Source: JAVWIF01 sp036639635 (GTDB lineage Bacteria > Bacillota_I > Bacilli_A > Erysipelotrichales > Erysipelotrichaceae). From it: 36,259 bases of DNA. Each line of letters opens with the position of its first letter. Positions within the stretch are counted from its first letter, which is position 1. The notes under the pieces are model-generated. The model ran no database searches and was not told the origin of the DNA. It was given only the letters and a program-made list of their open reading frames with translations. The stretch is from the NCBI GenBank assembly GCA_036639635.1, contig JAVWIF010000017.1, positions 1 to 36,259 of the forward strand, read 5' to 3'. Shown piece after piece: positions 16,650 to 23,720 of the stretch. A program made the position numbers and the translations under genes.

Positions 16650-16749
16650 NNNNNNNNNNNNNNNNNNNNNNNNNNNNNNNNNNNNNNNNNNNNNNNNNNN
16701 NNNNNNNNNNNNNNNNNNNNNNNNNNNNNNNNNNNNNNNNNNNNNNNNN
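16650..16749. other. Assembly gap, 100 N
   Basis: Exactly 100 Ns, a conventional placeholder length. Both flanks carry the same 55 bases, so the real sequence may be continuous with nothing missing. Alternatively the break marks a branch in the assembly graph where strains or repeat copies differ. Confidence 0.95.
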
Positions 16750-16804
16750 ATAAAGTGATGACATGCTTAGTATTGAAAAGGTGATTTTTCCTCTTTCATT
16801 TTTT
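16750..16804. repeat. Right copy of exact 55-bp duplication at the assembly gap
   Basis: Identical over all 55 bases to 16595-16649 and starting at the first base after the Ns. Joining the flanks through this overlap restores both the stop codon and the terminator of the rloB-like remnant. Confidence 0.9.
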
Positions 16805-17037
16805 TAACAAATTGTTTAGGATTGCTTAGGTTATAGTCATTATCTGTTTTACTCATAAATACAATTTCTATTAACGAATGAATTCCTAGTGTTGTTTTAG
16901 TTTAATTACTTTTTCGAAGTAAAATCTTTCTGTATTTTCTCCTTCGCATAAAATAAAATATCATCTTAATGGTTTAATTTTTTCAATCAAATCAGAAGGT
17001 CGCTGGTTCCAATTTGAGTATAATTGAATAGTAGGTA
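16767..17037 (-). pseudogene. Remnant of an RloB/AbiLii-like protein
   Basis: Minus-strand translation gives, right after the stop of the ATPase remnant, WNQRPSDLIEKIKPLR, an in-frame TGA, then YFILCEGENTERFYFEKV. The latter matches the N-terminal toprim-like motif (CEGExTExxYF) of the RloB/AbiLii family. A TAG follows soon after. In another frame the DNA then encodes TTLGIHSLIEIVF and a Lys-rich tail ending SPFQY at 16767. A family protein is near 200 aa, so much of the middle is missing and at least two stops interrupt it. Reading of the N-terminal motif is firm; assigning the C-terminal piece to the same gene is less so. Confidence 0.65.
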
Positions 17038-17381
17038 TTAAATTATTTCCTCTAAATCATCTAAATAAGGTTTACTTAGTATTGGAATTGCACCATAGCA
17101 ACCTTCTAAATAATCTTTGCTAATTTTTTTTATCATATCTGATATTGAATTTATCTAGTGGATATAAGTCTGAATTGTTCTTTTCGTCACGTGCAACAAA
17201 CCATATTTGATCTCTACTAAATAATTCTTGTGTCATTATAGTGGCTTCATGTGTAGTAAATATTAATTGTATGTTATTCTTGAATAAGAGATTATTTCTC
17301 TGATAAGCAATAAATTGCCGCTTGTTTCTGTTAAATGCATTCATATATATGCAGATAAAGAGAATTTAACTCGTTAATCAT
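17038..17381 (-). pseudogene. C-terminal remnant of an AAA ATPase, RloA/AbiLi-like
   Basis: Three adjoining reading frames rebuild the end of an abortive-infection type ATPase. INELNSLYLH (17343-17378) resembles a degraded Walker B (IDELxxSLHP). After a frameshift, QLIFTTHEA, SRDQIWFVARDE and LDKFNIRYDKK follow (17120-17344). After a second frameshift in a run of eight As, SKDYLEGCYGAIPIL reaches a TAA at about 17038. These are the family's usual H-loop, RDQIWF and YGAIP motifs in order. Everything before Walker B, including Walker A, is gone. The partner rloB-like remnant follows in the usual order. Confidence 0.75.
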
Positions 17382-17410
17382 AAGAATACATATTATAAAA
17401 ACGAATTAAT

Positions 17411-17465
17411 AAATAAAAACCTATAGTTTCTACTAGTGAACATTAATTACTAGTATTTCTATAGG
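17411..17465 (-). terminator. Strong terminator after the detached phoR 3' end
   Basis: On the minus strand CCTATAG...TACTAGT pairs with ACTAGTA...CTATAGG, with a small A-rich internal loop, followed by TTTTTATTT. It lies 20 bases after the stop codon of the 65-bp phoR tail copy and is the kind of terminator expected at the end of phoR. Confidence 0.8.
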
Positions 17466-17485
17466 TATCATGTATACTACATGTC

Positions 17486-17550
17486 TTATTTTAACTTAAC
17501 ATAAAAGGTTGTTCCTTTGTTAGGTTCACTTATTAGATGGATATTACCAC
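17486..17550 (-). repeat. Detached 65-bp copy of the phoR 3' end
   Basis: These 65 bases match 21833-21897, the last 21 codons and stop of phoR, with one difference. The difference (AAC against AAT) is synonymous for Asn. The match starts exactly at the stop codon and ends abruptly at TACCAC. The copy has no upstream coding sequence, so it is not a gene. Confidence 0.95.
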
Positions 17551-17552
17551 AA

Positions 17553-17581
17553 TTTAACTTTCAAACTCTTTATATAAAAAG
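17553..17581 (+). repeat. Degenerate copy of the tRNA-Glu 3' flank
   Basis: These 29 bases match 16493-16521, the sequence right after the tRNA CCA, at 24 of 29 positions counted by eye. The substitutions break the terminator stem. It directly abuts the phoR tail copy through a shared TACCA. The match is short and AT-rich, so chance similarity cannot be excluded. Confidence 0.45.
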
Positions 17582-17690
17582 CAAAATTTTCATTTTATTT
17601 CTTTTAAAATGTTATTAATTTTAACTATAAAAATCTCAGAAATCCTATATTCAGATAAATAAATATACGTGTATATGTATTCCTTCATAT

Positions 17691-17722
17691 TAAAAAAAGA
17701 GATTTGAGTTTAAAATCTCTTT
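17691..17722 (-). terminator. Terminator of the PTS operon
   Basis: On the minus strand AGAGATTT pairs with AAATCTCT across a seven-base loop, followed by a run of Ts, about 90 bases after the last gene of the PTS operon. I see no gene between 17582 and 17810. Confidence 0.82.
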
Positions 17723-17810
17723 TCTATTAGACATATGATAAAATATACGTTTGATTATAATTACTTAAGTAGATATGTGTTATCAAAGAGACAAGAACCA
17801 TCTTTTATCT

Positions 17811-18521
17811 TTAAAGAAGCGATGCTGCATCCTTATCAATAATCATGGTAATATTAGGATGCAACATCAAAATAGATGATGGTACACATTCTTCAACTTT
17901 TCCAGCCATCAACTTCTTGATGATTTCTGCTTTCCCTTTTCCATAAGCGATCATTAATAGACTTTTTGCTTGCATAACACTTCGAGGTCCCATTGTAATA
18001 AAGTAATCAGGTACATTTTCTTTGACACCACCAAACTCCCTTACAATTTGCTCTTTATCATTCAATTTGAAATCCACTTTTTTAGTAGCATCACCAAATG
18101 CAGTCGTTGCTGGCATATTACCACAAAAATGACCATCAGCGCCTAATCCAAGTACCATTAAATCCAGTCCACCTAACTGCTCAATATACGAGTCTTGTTG
18201 TAAATAAGAGAATTGATCCAGAATATAAATTTGTTTTTCTGCTATATTGGCAGGATTGAAATACAAGTTTCTTAAGCCACTTATGGTTACTCCTTCGCGA
18301 TTTTCTTTACGATATGGTATTTCATCGAAGTTATAATATGTAATGTGAGCAAATTGATCCTTATCTTTTACTTTAGGAACAATAATCTCATACATGCGTT
18401 TAGGTGTTGATCCTCCTGTTATTGCAATATGTGCATTAGGTTTTAACAACATTTGACCTAGCAAATATTGAGCCGCTGTTTCACTCATTTCTTCTGCATT
18501 TTCTGTAATAATTAGTTTCAT
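17811..18521 (-). CDS. NagB-fold sugar-phosphate isomerase/deaminase, YieK-like
   Basis: Member of the glucosamine-6-phosphate isomerase/6-phosphogluconolactonase superfamily. Visible motifs are ITGGSTP (phosphate loop, about 34-40), YNFDEIPYR (about 63-71), GLGADGHFCGNMP (about 139-151) and TMGPRSVMQAK. The NFDE motif keeps the conserved Asp, but NMP stands where true NagB has NEP, so the usual Glu partner of the catalytic His is missing. The sequence resembles E. coli YieK far more than NagB. The length of 236 aa is normal. It is the last gene of an operon with an antiterminator and a beta-glucoside-type PTS, so it probably acts on the phosphorylated sugar the PTS delivers. The reaction is unproven. 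Confidence 0.85.
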   Translation of the reverse strand: MKLIITENAEEMSETAAQYLLGQMLLKPNAHIAITGGSTPKRMYEIIVPKVKDKDQFAHITYYNFDEIPYRKENREGVTISGLRNLYFNPANIAEKQIYILDQFSYLQQDSYIEQLGGLDLMVLGLGADGHFCGNMPATTAFGDATKKVDFKLNDKEQIVREFGGVKENVPDYFITMGPRSVMQAKSLLMIAYGKGKAEIIKKLMAGKVEECVPSSILMLHPNITMIIDKDAASLL

Positions 18522-18560
18522 TTTTTTGTTCCTTTCTTAAGCATTCATATGCTTCTCTAT

Positions 18561-20420
18561 TTATTTTATAACTTTTAAAAGCTCTTCTTCTATGAAAATC
18601 AAACCTTCACTTTGTACAGGAGCAATATCCATATAATCTTTTGTATTCGTAACAATAATCATGGTGTCCAAATTAACACCTTTTTCTTTTAAGAAATTAA
18701 TATCAAAGCGAAGAATTTCATCCCCTCTTTTGATTGTATCTTTTTCTTTCTTTAAGATTTCAAAACCTTCACCTTGTAAATTAACAGAATTAATACCAAC
18801 ATGGATAAGTACTTCACAACCGCTATGAGAGCGTACTCCAACAGCATGCTTTGATGGCGCTATCATAATAAGTTCTCCATCGAATGGCGCATATACAATA
18901 CCATCTTTTGGTACAATCGCAATTCCTTCTCCTATTGAATTACTTGAAAAAGCTTTGTCATCTACATGTTGCATTAGCTTTATCGTTCCATTCATTGGTG
19001 AATATACAGTGTCTATAGTATCTTCTAATAAACCGAAATGATTTTCATGCGTTTCTTCATTTATCTTTTTTTCTGTTTTCATAAAAATCATAGTTAATAG
19101 AAAGGATACAATAAATCCAACCATCATACATATGCACATGGAATACAAATTTCCCATAGCACCGTTTTTTTCAATAAATACAGGTAATGCAGTAATTCCT
19201 GGCATTACACCAGCGAATGTTTTTACATTTAATAATAACGATACAAAGCCACCAACTGATCCACCGATGATAGAGGCATAAAAAGGTTTTTTTAATTTTA
19301 AGTTAACACCATAAATTGCAGGCTCAGTAATCCCAAAAACTGCAGATAAAGAGCTTGTGAATCCAATTGTTTTAAATTCTTTATCCTTACTACAAATGGC
19401 AGCACCTAAGGCAGCGCCAGCTTGTGATAAGTTAGAAATGACAAGTAAAGGAAAGATGAAATCATATCCCATCGTCATTAAGTTATTTGCCGTAATTGGA
19501 AAAATTGCATAATGCATTCCTGTTAACACAATAAGGGGATAGATACCACCAACCAATCCTGCAAAAGGACCAAATGTATCAAAGATAAACGTTAATCCTT
19601 GACCTAAATACACTCCAGCGTAATTTCCAACAGGACCAATAAAGGCTAAAGTTATAGGCACCATAATCAATAAAGATAAGGTAGGTGTTAAAATGATTTT
19701 AAACATATTTGGAATAAACTTATCGATAAAGCGATACAAGTAAGAATACATCCAAACACTAATAATAATTGGAAGAATAGATCCTGAATAAGAAATTAAA
19801 GGAATATTGATTCCCACGAAATCCAAACTTGTACCAGTATTAATTCCATTTACTATGGTTGGATACAACAAGGAACCCGCAATACACAATGCCAAGAACT
19901 CGTTTACTTTGAACTTTCTTGCCGCCGATACAGCTAACAAAAAGGGCAAGAAATAAAACGCAACGTCGGAAACAATATTCAAAACCGCATATGTATTTCC
20001 AGTATAATCTAGCAAATGTAATGCCGTTAACAGAGCTAATATTCCTTTGATCATACCAGCACCAACAATAGCTGGAAGAATAGGCACAAACATACTTGAT
20101 AATCCCTCTAAAATACTTGCGAAAGAAAATTTTGTTTTTCCTTCCTCTTTATTCGCAATATCTTTTTTCGTGGATAGGTGAATTTGTGATTGTAATTGTT
20201 CAAACACTGTTTTCACTTCATTTCCAATAATAACTTGAAACTGTCCTTTTTGAAATTGAGCTCCTACAACACCTTGCAATTTTTTTATTTCGTCAATTTG
20301 CACACATGCTTCATCTTTTAATGTAAAGCGCAATCTTGTAATACAATGGAAAACATCTATAATATTTTCTTCTCCACCTATGAGTTCAATAATACGGGTT
20401 GTTAATTGTTTAGTTTCCAT
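18561..20420 (-). CDS. PTS permease EIIBCA, beta-glucoside (Bgl) type
   Basis: Three-domain phosphotransferase importer that phosphorylates its sugar during uptake. The N-terminal EIIB has its phospho-cysteine at residue 26 (HCITRLRF). The EIIC membrane domain covers about 100-455, with GITEPAIYGVNLKLKKPF typical of the glucose/beta-glucoside superfamily. The C-terminal EIIA (about 475-619) has the phospho-histidine in LIHVGI. The frame is open ten codons further up, but the ATG at 20420 (METKQLTT) has an AAGGAG site, so 619 aa is likely. No phospho-beta-glucosidase accompanies it; the neighbour is a YieK-like isomerase. The substrate is therefore unknown. Confidence 0.92.
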   Translation of the reverse strand: METKQLTTRIIELIGGEENIIDVFHCITRLRFTLKDEACVQIDEIKKLQGVVGAQFQKGQFQVIIGNEVKTVFEQLQSQIHLSTKKDIANKEEGKTKFSFASILEGLSSMFVPILPAIVGAGMIKGILALLTALHLLDYTGNTYAVLNIVSDVAFYFLPFLLAVSAARKFKVNEFLALCIAGSLLYPTIVNGINTGTSLDFVGINIPLISYSGSILPIIISVWMYSYLYRFIDKFIPNMFKIILTPTLSLLIMVPITLAFIGPVGNYAGVYLGQGLTFIFDTFGPFAGLVGGIYPLIVLTGMHYAIFPITANNLMTMGYDFIFPLLVISNLSQAGAALGAAICSKDKEFKTIGFTSSLSAVFGITEPAIYGVNLKLKKPFYASIIGGSVGGFVSLLLNVKTFAGVMPGITALPVFIEKNGAMGNLYSMCICMMVGFIVSFLLTMIFMKTEKKINEETHENHFGLLEDTIDTVYSPMNGTIKLMQHVDDKAFSSNSIGEGIAIVPKDGIVYAPFDGELIMIAPSKHAVGVRSHSGCEVLIHVGINSVNLQGEGFEILKKEKDTIKRGDEILRFDINFLKEKGVNLDTMIIVTNTKDYMDIAPVQSEGLIFIEEELLKVIK

Positions 20421-20490
20421 ATTTCTCCTTTTCCGGTGTAATAAATTCACCTTTGTAGATAAAAACTAGATAAATGTAACTTTTCACCGT

Positions 20491-20514
20491 GGTTAAGCCT
20501 ATAAAGTAACTCCC
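20491..20514 (-). promoter_or_regulatory. Possible degenerate second RAT site between antiterminator and PTS genes
   Basis: Directly after the antiterminator stop codon, the minus strand reads GGGAGTTACT, then GGCTTAACC, matching the two halves of the RAT upstream of the operon (GGGTGTTACT ... GGCATAACC) with a slightly shorter middle. No clear terminator stem follows, so it may be a relic of a bgl-like layout in which the regulator gene is flanked by two such sites. Confidence 0.5.
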
Positions 20515-20515
20515 G

Positions 20516-21364
20516 CTATGAATGATCTGTAAGAATCCTTTGAATATGTATTAATAAATATAATGTTTCACTGTTTGAAAAAGACCACCTCCTTCTTTCC
20601 TTTAACATTTCCTCTATCTTCAACGTACATGCATTTGCTTCTACATAGCGTTTTGATAATAAACTTAGTAAAGAATCATTTTCTTCACCACTTTCATCTG
20701 TTTCTTCTCTTGTTTTTTTTCTCAATAAAAATGTGAGATGCGTGATAAATCTAGCAAAACTTCCACTATCTTCACATAATTTCATAGAAGCATATTCTTC
20801 TAAAATATTTGTTGTCTCTGAAATTAGTTCAGTAAGTGAAAGCGTTTCGTTCATATTTGAAGATTCACTTGTATTATTGATAAAATGTAGTGCAATTGCA
20901 CATGCTTCATCTTCGTTCAAACTTGCATGCATTTGCGTATTGGTCATTTTGACCGCCATCATCCCAATCTTATATTCCACTGGATAAATTCGTTTAATAT
21001 CCCATTTGAAAGGTTGAATAAACACATTGCTTCTTTGAGAGTTTTGTACACTATTATAAATATGATCAATTAGCGCAACTAATAAAACTGTGCTTGAAAT
21101 CACTTGCACATAGTTACTCGCTTCTTTAATAATGGTTTGTGCTAATTCAACATATTCTAAAGGTACCGATTGAATCAAACTTATAAGATCCTTTTCATAT
21201 TCATTATTTTCCAAAAAATATGTCTTATCTATTTTTGCGTCATCGACAGAATTCCCAATTTTTATCCCGAAAGAAATACCATTCCCTACAACCATATACT
21301 CTTTACCATTGCTATTTACGAGCGCCACATTATTATTAATTGGTTTAATTAATATCATTGCCAT
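20516..21364 (-). CDS. licT: BglG/LicT-family transcriptional antiterminator
   Basis: RNA-binding antiterminator controlled by PTS phosphorylation. The N-terminal CAT domain (about 1-56) has the family KPINNNVALV and NGKEYMVVGNGISFG. Two PRD domains follow, with histidine regions LIDHIYNS and then ALHFINN, FITHLTF and LLIHIQRIL, the usual phosphorylation sites. The frame opens at 21400 inside the terminator, so I choose the ATG at 21364 (MAMILIKP), which has GGAGG eight or nine bases upstream; 282 aa is then normal. It lies behind its own RAT site and should induce itself and the PTS genes. LicT is used as a family label, not as proof of orthology. Confidence 0.92.
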   Translation of the reverse strand: MAMILIKPINNNVALVNSNGKEYMVVGNGISFGIKIGNSVDDAKIDKTYFLENNEYEKDLISLIQSVPLEYVELAQTIIKEASNYVQVISSTVLLVALIDHIYNSVQNSQRSNVFIQPFKWDIKRIYPVEYKIGMMAVKMTNTQMHASLNEDEACAIALHFINNTSESSNMNETLSLTELISETTNILEEYASMKLCEDSGSFARFITHLTFLLRKKTREETDESGEENDSLLSLLSKRYVEANACTLKIEEMLKERRRWSFSNSETLYLLIHIQRILTDHS

Positions 21365-21387
21365 ATAACATACCCTCCTTTTTGTAT

Positions 21388-21423
21388 ACAAAAAAACCAA
21401 GCAAATATAAAAATTGCTTGGTT
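21388..21423 (-). terminator. Leader terminator controlled by the antiterminator
   Basis: On the minus strand AACCAAGCAA pairs with TTGCTTGGTT, followed by seven or more Ts. Its 5' foot (AACC) is also the 3' end of the RAT, so RAT folding and terminator folding are mutually exclusive. Confidence 0.92.
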
Positions 21424-21446
21424 ATGCCTGCTCAACAGTAACACCC
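21420..21446 (-). promoter_or_regulatory. RAT ribonucleic antiterminator site
   Basis: The minus strand shows the BglG/LicT target: GGGTGTTACTG, a short middle, then GCAGGCATAACC, overlapping the terminator stem. Binding of the unphosphorylated or activated antiterminator here should allow transcription of the PTS operon. Confidence 0.92.
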
Positions 21447-21456
21447 TTATGGATAT

Positions 21457-21485
21457 ATAATAACAAAGAACATTGCGTTTGTCAA
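21457..21485 (-). promoter_or_regulatory. Promoter of the antiterminator-PTS operon
   Basis: Consensus TTGACA (21480-21485) and TATTAT (21457-21462) with 17-bp spacing on the minus strand, just upstream of the RAT. No CcpA-type cre site was found close by. Confidence 0.85.
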
Positions 21486-21832
21486 CAAATAAATTACTAG
21501 AAATCAGGATAAATGCATCAAACTAGTTATTAAAAGCGTAGACATAACAATTAGTTTCTAAAACTGTATTACTTATTATTGAAAGAATATAAAAGTAAAT
21601 TTATTTGACCTCTAAATAGTGTTGCTGGCTGTTTTTTATAGGTAGCTTTAGCTATGCATCCTCAATATCTATGTTACATTCTCTTACAATTTTTAACTAA
21701 AGACATTTTGATTCATACAAATATCTTATACTATGGAAAGTAGCAAAAAGTAGTGGAGTGAAAAGTTAAAGTCCCTAATAATCAAGTTTTTATTGAATTA
21801 ACCATTATATGAAATCCAACATAATTACTCTT
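21486..21832. other. Intergenic stretch with no recognisable feature
   Basis: About 350 AT-rich bases between phoR and the PTS promoter. All frames carry stops. I see no convincing terminator right after the phoR stop codon, unlike the detached phoR tail copy at 17486. It may hold decayed DNA, but nothing here can be named. Confidence 0.6.
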
Positions 21833-21897
21833 TTATTTTAACTTAACATAAAAGGTTGTTCCTTTATTAGGTTCACTTATTAGATGGATATTACCAC
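21833..21897 (-). repeat. In-gene copy of the 65-bp phoR-tail repeat
   Basis: The partner of 17486-17550, here in its normal place as the end of phoR, 64 of 65 bases identical. The two direct copies are 4,347 bp apart and enclose the PTS module. Confidence 0.95.
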
Positions 21898-23050
21898 CAT
21901 GTGCTTCTACAATACTTTTCACAATTGGTAAGCCTAATCCAGAACCACCACTTAAACGTGAGCGTGCATCATCTACACGATAAAAGCGTTCAAATATCTT
22001 TTCTTGATCACTTAAAGCAATACCATGCCCCTCATCATGAACACTCATAATATAATAACCATCTTCTATATACGTTTTTATCGTAATACTGCCTTCATCA
22101 CTGTATTTAATTGCATTACTTAAAAGATTTAATATAACTTGTGACATTTTCATTTCATCACAAAACACTAGTTCATGTGTATCGTATTCTTTTTGAATTA
22201 TTAAATTCTTTGCTGATGCACTTTTTGCTAATGACTTAATACCTTTATCAATTACTGTTGTTAAATCAATCTTTTTACGTTTTAGTATAAGACTACTTAA
22301 TGATAAACGTGATAATTGTAATAAATCTTTAACTAACGTATCTAGACGATTAATCTCTGCTTCAATTTGTTCAAGAAATTCATTGCGTGTTTGATCATCG
22401 TGAAAATCGTCACGATTTAATATTTCAACCATTCCTTTAATAACAGCTATCGGTGTTTTTAATTCATGAGAGGCATCCGCAATAAAACGCTTTTGCATTT
22501 TTTCTCCTTCTAAAGTTTTAGAAATATCTTGAAACAATACCAAACAACCACTAAATTTACTTTTAGCAGTCACTGGTACGGCAATTGATTGATATTCAAT
22601 ACCATCGATACTAATAATTTTATCCATAGCTTTTTCCATAATGAAAGAGTCTTTAATAAATTCTTGTACTGGAAAAACATAATTATTATGGGTAAATGTC
22701 ATACCTTCGCTACTACCTTCTTGATGGCTTATTTCAGATATGTTGTTATGCATAACAACATGGCCTGAGCGATCAAGTAATAGCATAGGAAAAGGAATAC
22801 TAGTAACAACTGTTAACAATTGTTTGTTTTTTAAATGTGCATCAGTTGCTGTTGATTTAATTTCTTCTTGTAACTCAAAGTTTTCACGACGTTGAATAGA
22901 CATGTCACTACGATCTAAGAGTTCCCATAATATAATAAAAGCAAGTGCTAACAACAATAATAAAGTATATTCATCAAAGTGAAAGAATGTTTGCAAGAAT
23001 GCTAACACACAAACAATAACACCTACATATAAGTATTTTATTCGCTTCAC
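21833..23050 (-). CDS. phoR: Sensor histidine kinase PhoR
   Basis: Membrane kinase of the phosphate-starvation two-component system. Two membrane helices (about 5-22 and 27-45) are separated by only a few residues, so there is no extracellular sensor domain. A PAS-like region follows (about 80-180), then the H-box ASHELKTPIAVIKG, the N-box LLSNAIKYS, and the G-boxes DEGHGI and GGSGLGLPIVK. The length of 405 aa is normal. It overlaps phoP by four bases. Its last 65 bases occur again at 17486-17550. Naming rests on the adjacent pst operon with PhoP-type boxes. Confidence 0.92.
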   Translation of the reverse strand: MKRIKYLYVGVIVCVLAFLQTFFHFDEYTLLLLLALAFIILWELLDRSDMSIQRRENFELQEEIKSTATDAHLKNKQLLTVVTSIPFPMLLLDRSGHVVMHNNISEISHQEGSSEGMTFTHNNYVFPVQEFIKDSFIMEKAMDKIISIDGIEYQSIAVPVTAKSKFSGCLVLFQDISKTLEGEKMQKRFIADASHELKTPIAVIKGMVEILNRDDFHDDQTRNEFLEQIEAEINRLDTLVKDLLQLSRLSLSSLILKRKKIDLTTVIDKGIKSLAKSASAKNLIIQKEYDTHELVFCDEMKMSQVILNLLSNAIKYSDEGSITIKTYIEDGYYIMSVHDEGHGIALSDQEKIFERFYRVDDARSRLSGGSGLGLPIVKSIVEAHGGNIHLISEPNKGTTFYVKLK

Positions 23051-23718
23051 GCGCGTTCCTCTAAAGAGTAACCAATACCACGCATTGATTTTATTTGAAT
23101 GTTAGATTGGGCTAGTTTACTTCTTAATTTAAATACATGAACATCTACAATTCTTGTATCTCCATCATAATCAAAACCCCAGATTTCATTTAAGATATTA
23201 TCTCTTGATAAGACAATTTCTTTATTATGAAAGAAATATTCTAATAGATCAAACTCTTTCTTTGTTAGAACCATCGCCTCTTGTTCGATATAAGCCTCTC
23301 TACGCTTCATATCCATAGTTACATTACCAACAGATAGCTTCGCTTCTTTCTTCGTACTCTGTCTTTTTAAATGTGCATTTACACGTGCTAATAATTCTCT
23401 AGGAGAAAAAGGTTTGGTAATATAATCATCAACACCTTTTTCAAAAGCATATAAAATATCAGTTTCATCATCACGAGCTGTCACCATAATAAAAATACTA
23501 TTAACTTTTGCCGCACGTAATTTTTCAACAATTTCAATTCCACTTACATGAGGTAACATCCAATCGATTAATAATACATCATACTCTTTTTCTAAAGCTA
23601 ATTTAATAGCTTCTTTTCCATCTGCTACTTCACAAACATCATAATTTGCTTTTTTTAAATCATAAGCAATTATTTTACGAATATTATCTTCATCTTCAAT
23701 TAATAAAATACTAGGCAT
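23047..23718 (-). CDS. phoP: Response regulator PhoP, OmpR family
   Basis: DNA-binding regulator of the phosphate regulon. The receiver domain has the acidic pocket IEDEDN, the phospho-acceptor Asp in LLIDWMLP (about residue 53), MVTA and the conserved Lys in YITKPF. The C-terminal winged helix has LTKKEFDLLEYF and TRIVDVHVFKLRSKL, typical of OmpR/PhoB. The length of 223 aa is typical. It starts two bases after the phoH stop codon and overlaps phoR by four bases, so phoH, phoP and phoR are probably on one transcript. Confidence 0.93.
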   Translation of the reverse strand: MPSILLIEDEDNIRKIIAYDLKKANYDVCEVADGKEAIKLALEKEYDVLLIDWMLPHVSGIEIVEKLRAAKVNSIFIMVTARDDETDILYAFEKGVDDYITKPFSPRELLARVNAHLKRQSTKKEAKLSVGNVTMDMKRREAYIEQEAMVLTKKEFDLLEYFFHNKEIVLSRDNILNEIWGFDYDGDTRIVDVHVFKLRSKLAQSNIQIKSMRGIGYSLEERA

Positions 23719-23720
23719 AC

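Noticed and set aside
16595..16804. Reading the 55-bp duplication as target-site duplication or direct repeat of a mobile element
   Set aside because: Perfect identity, a length equal to a common assembler k, and exact contact with both ends of the N run favour an assembly overlap.
17640..17690. Small palindrome ATATAC-GT-GTATAT
   Set aside because: Short and AT-rich; no neighbouring operator or terminator context supports a function.
17811..18521. Calling the last PTS-operon gene nagB outright
   Set aside because: The catalytic-loop text is GNMP instead of NEP and the whole sequence looks like YieK, whose reaction is not settled, so only the superfamily is given.
21600..21775. Possible coding remnant on the minus strand (LKIVRECNIDIEDA, LKLPIKNSQQHYLEVK)
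   Set aside because: Two TAG codons interrupt some 55 codons, which is about what chance gives in AT-rich DNA, and the text matches no family I know.
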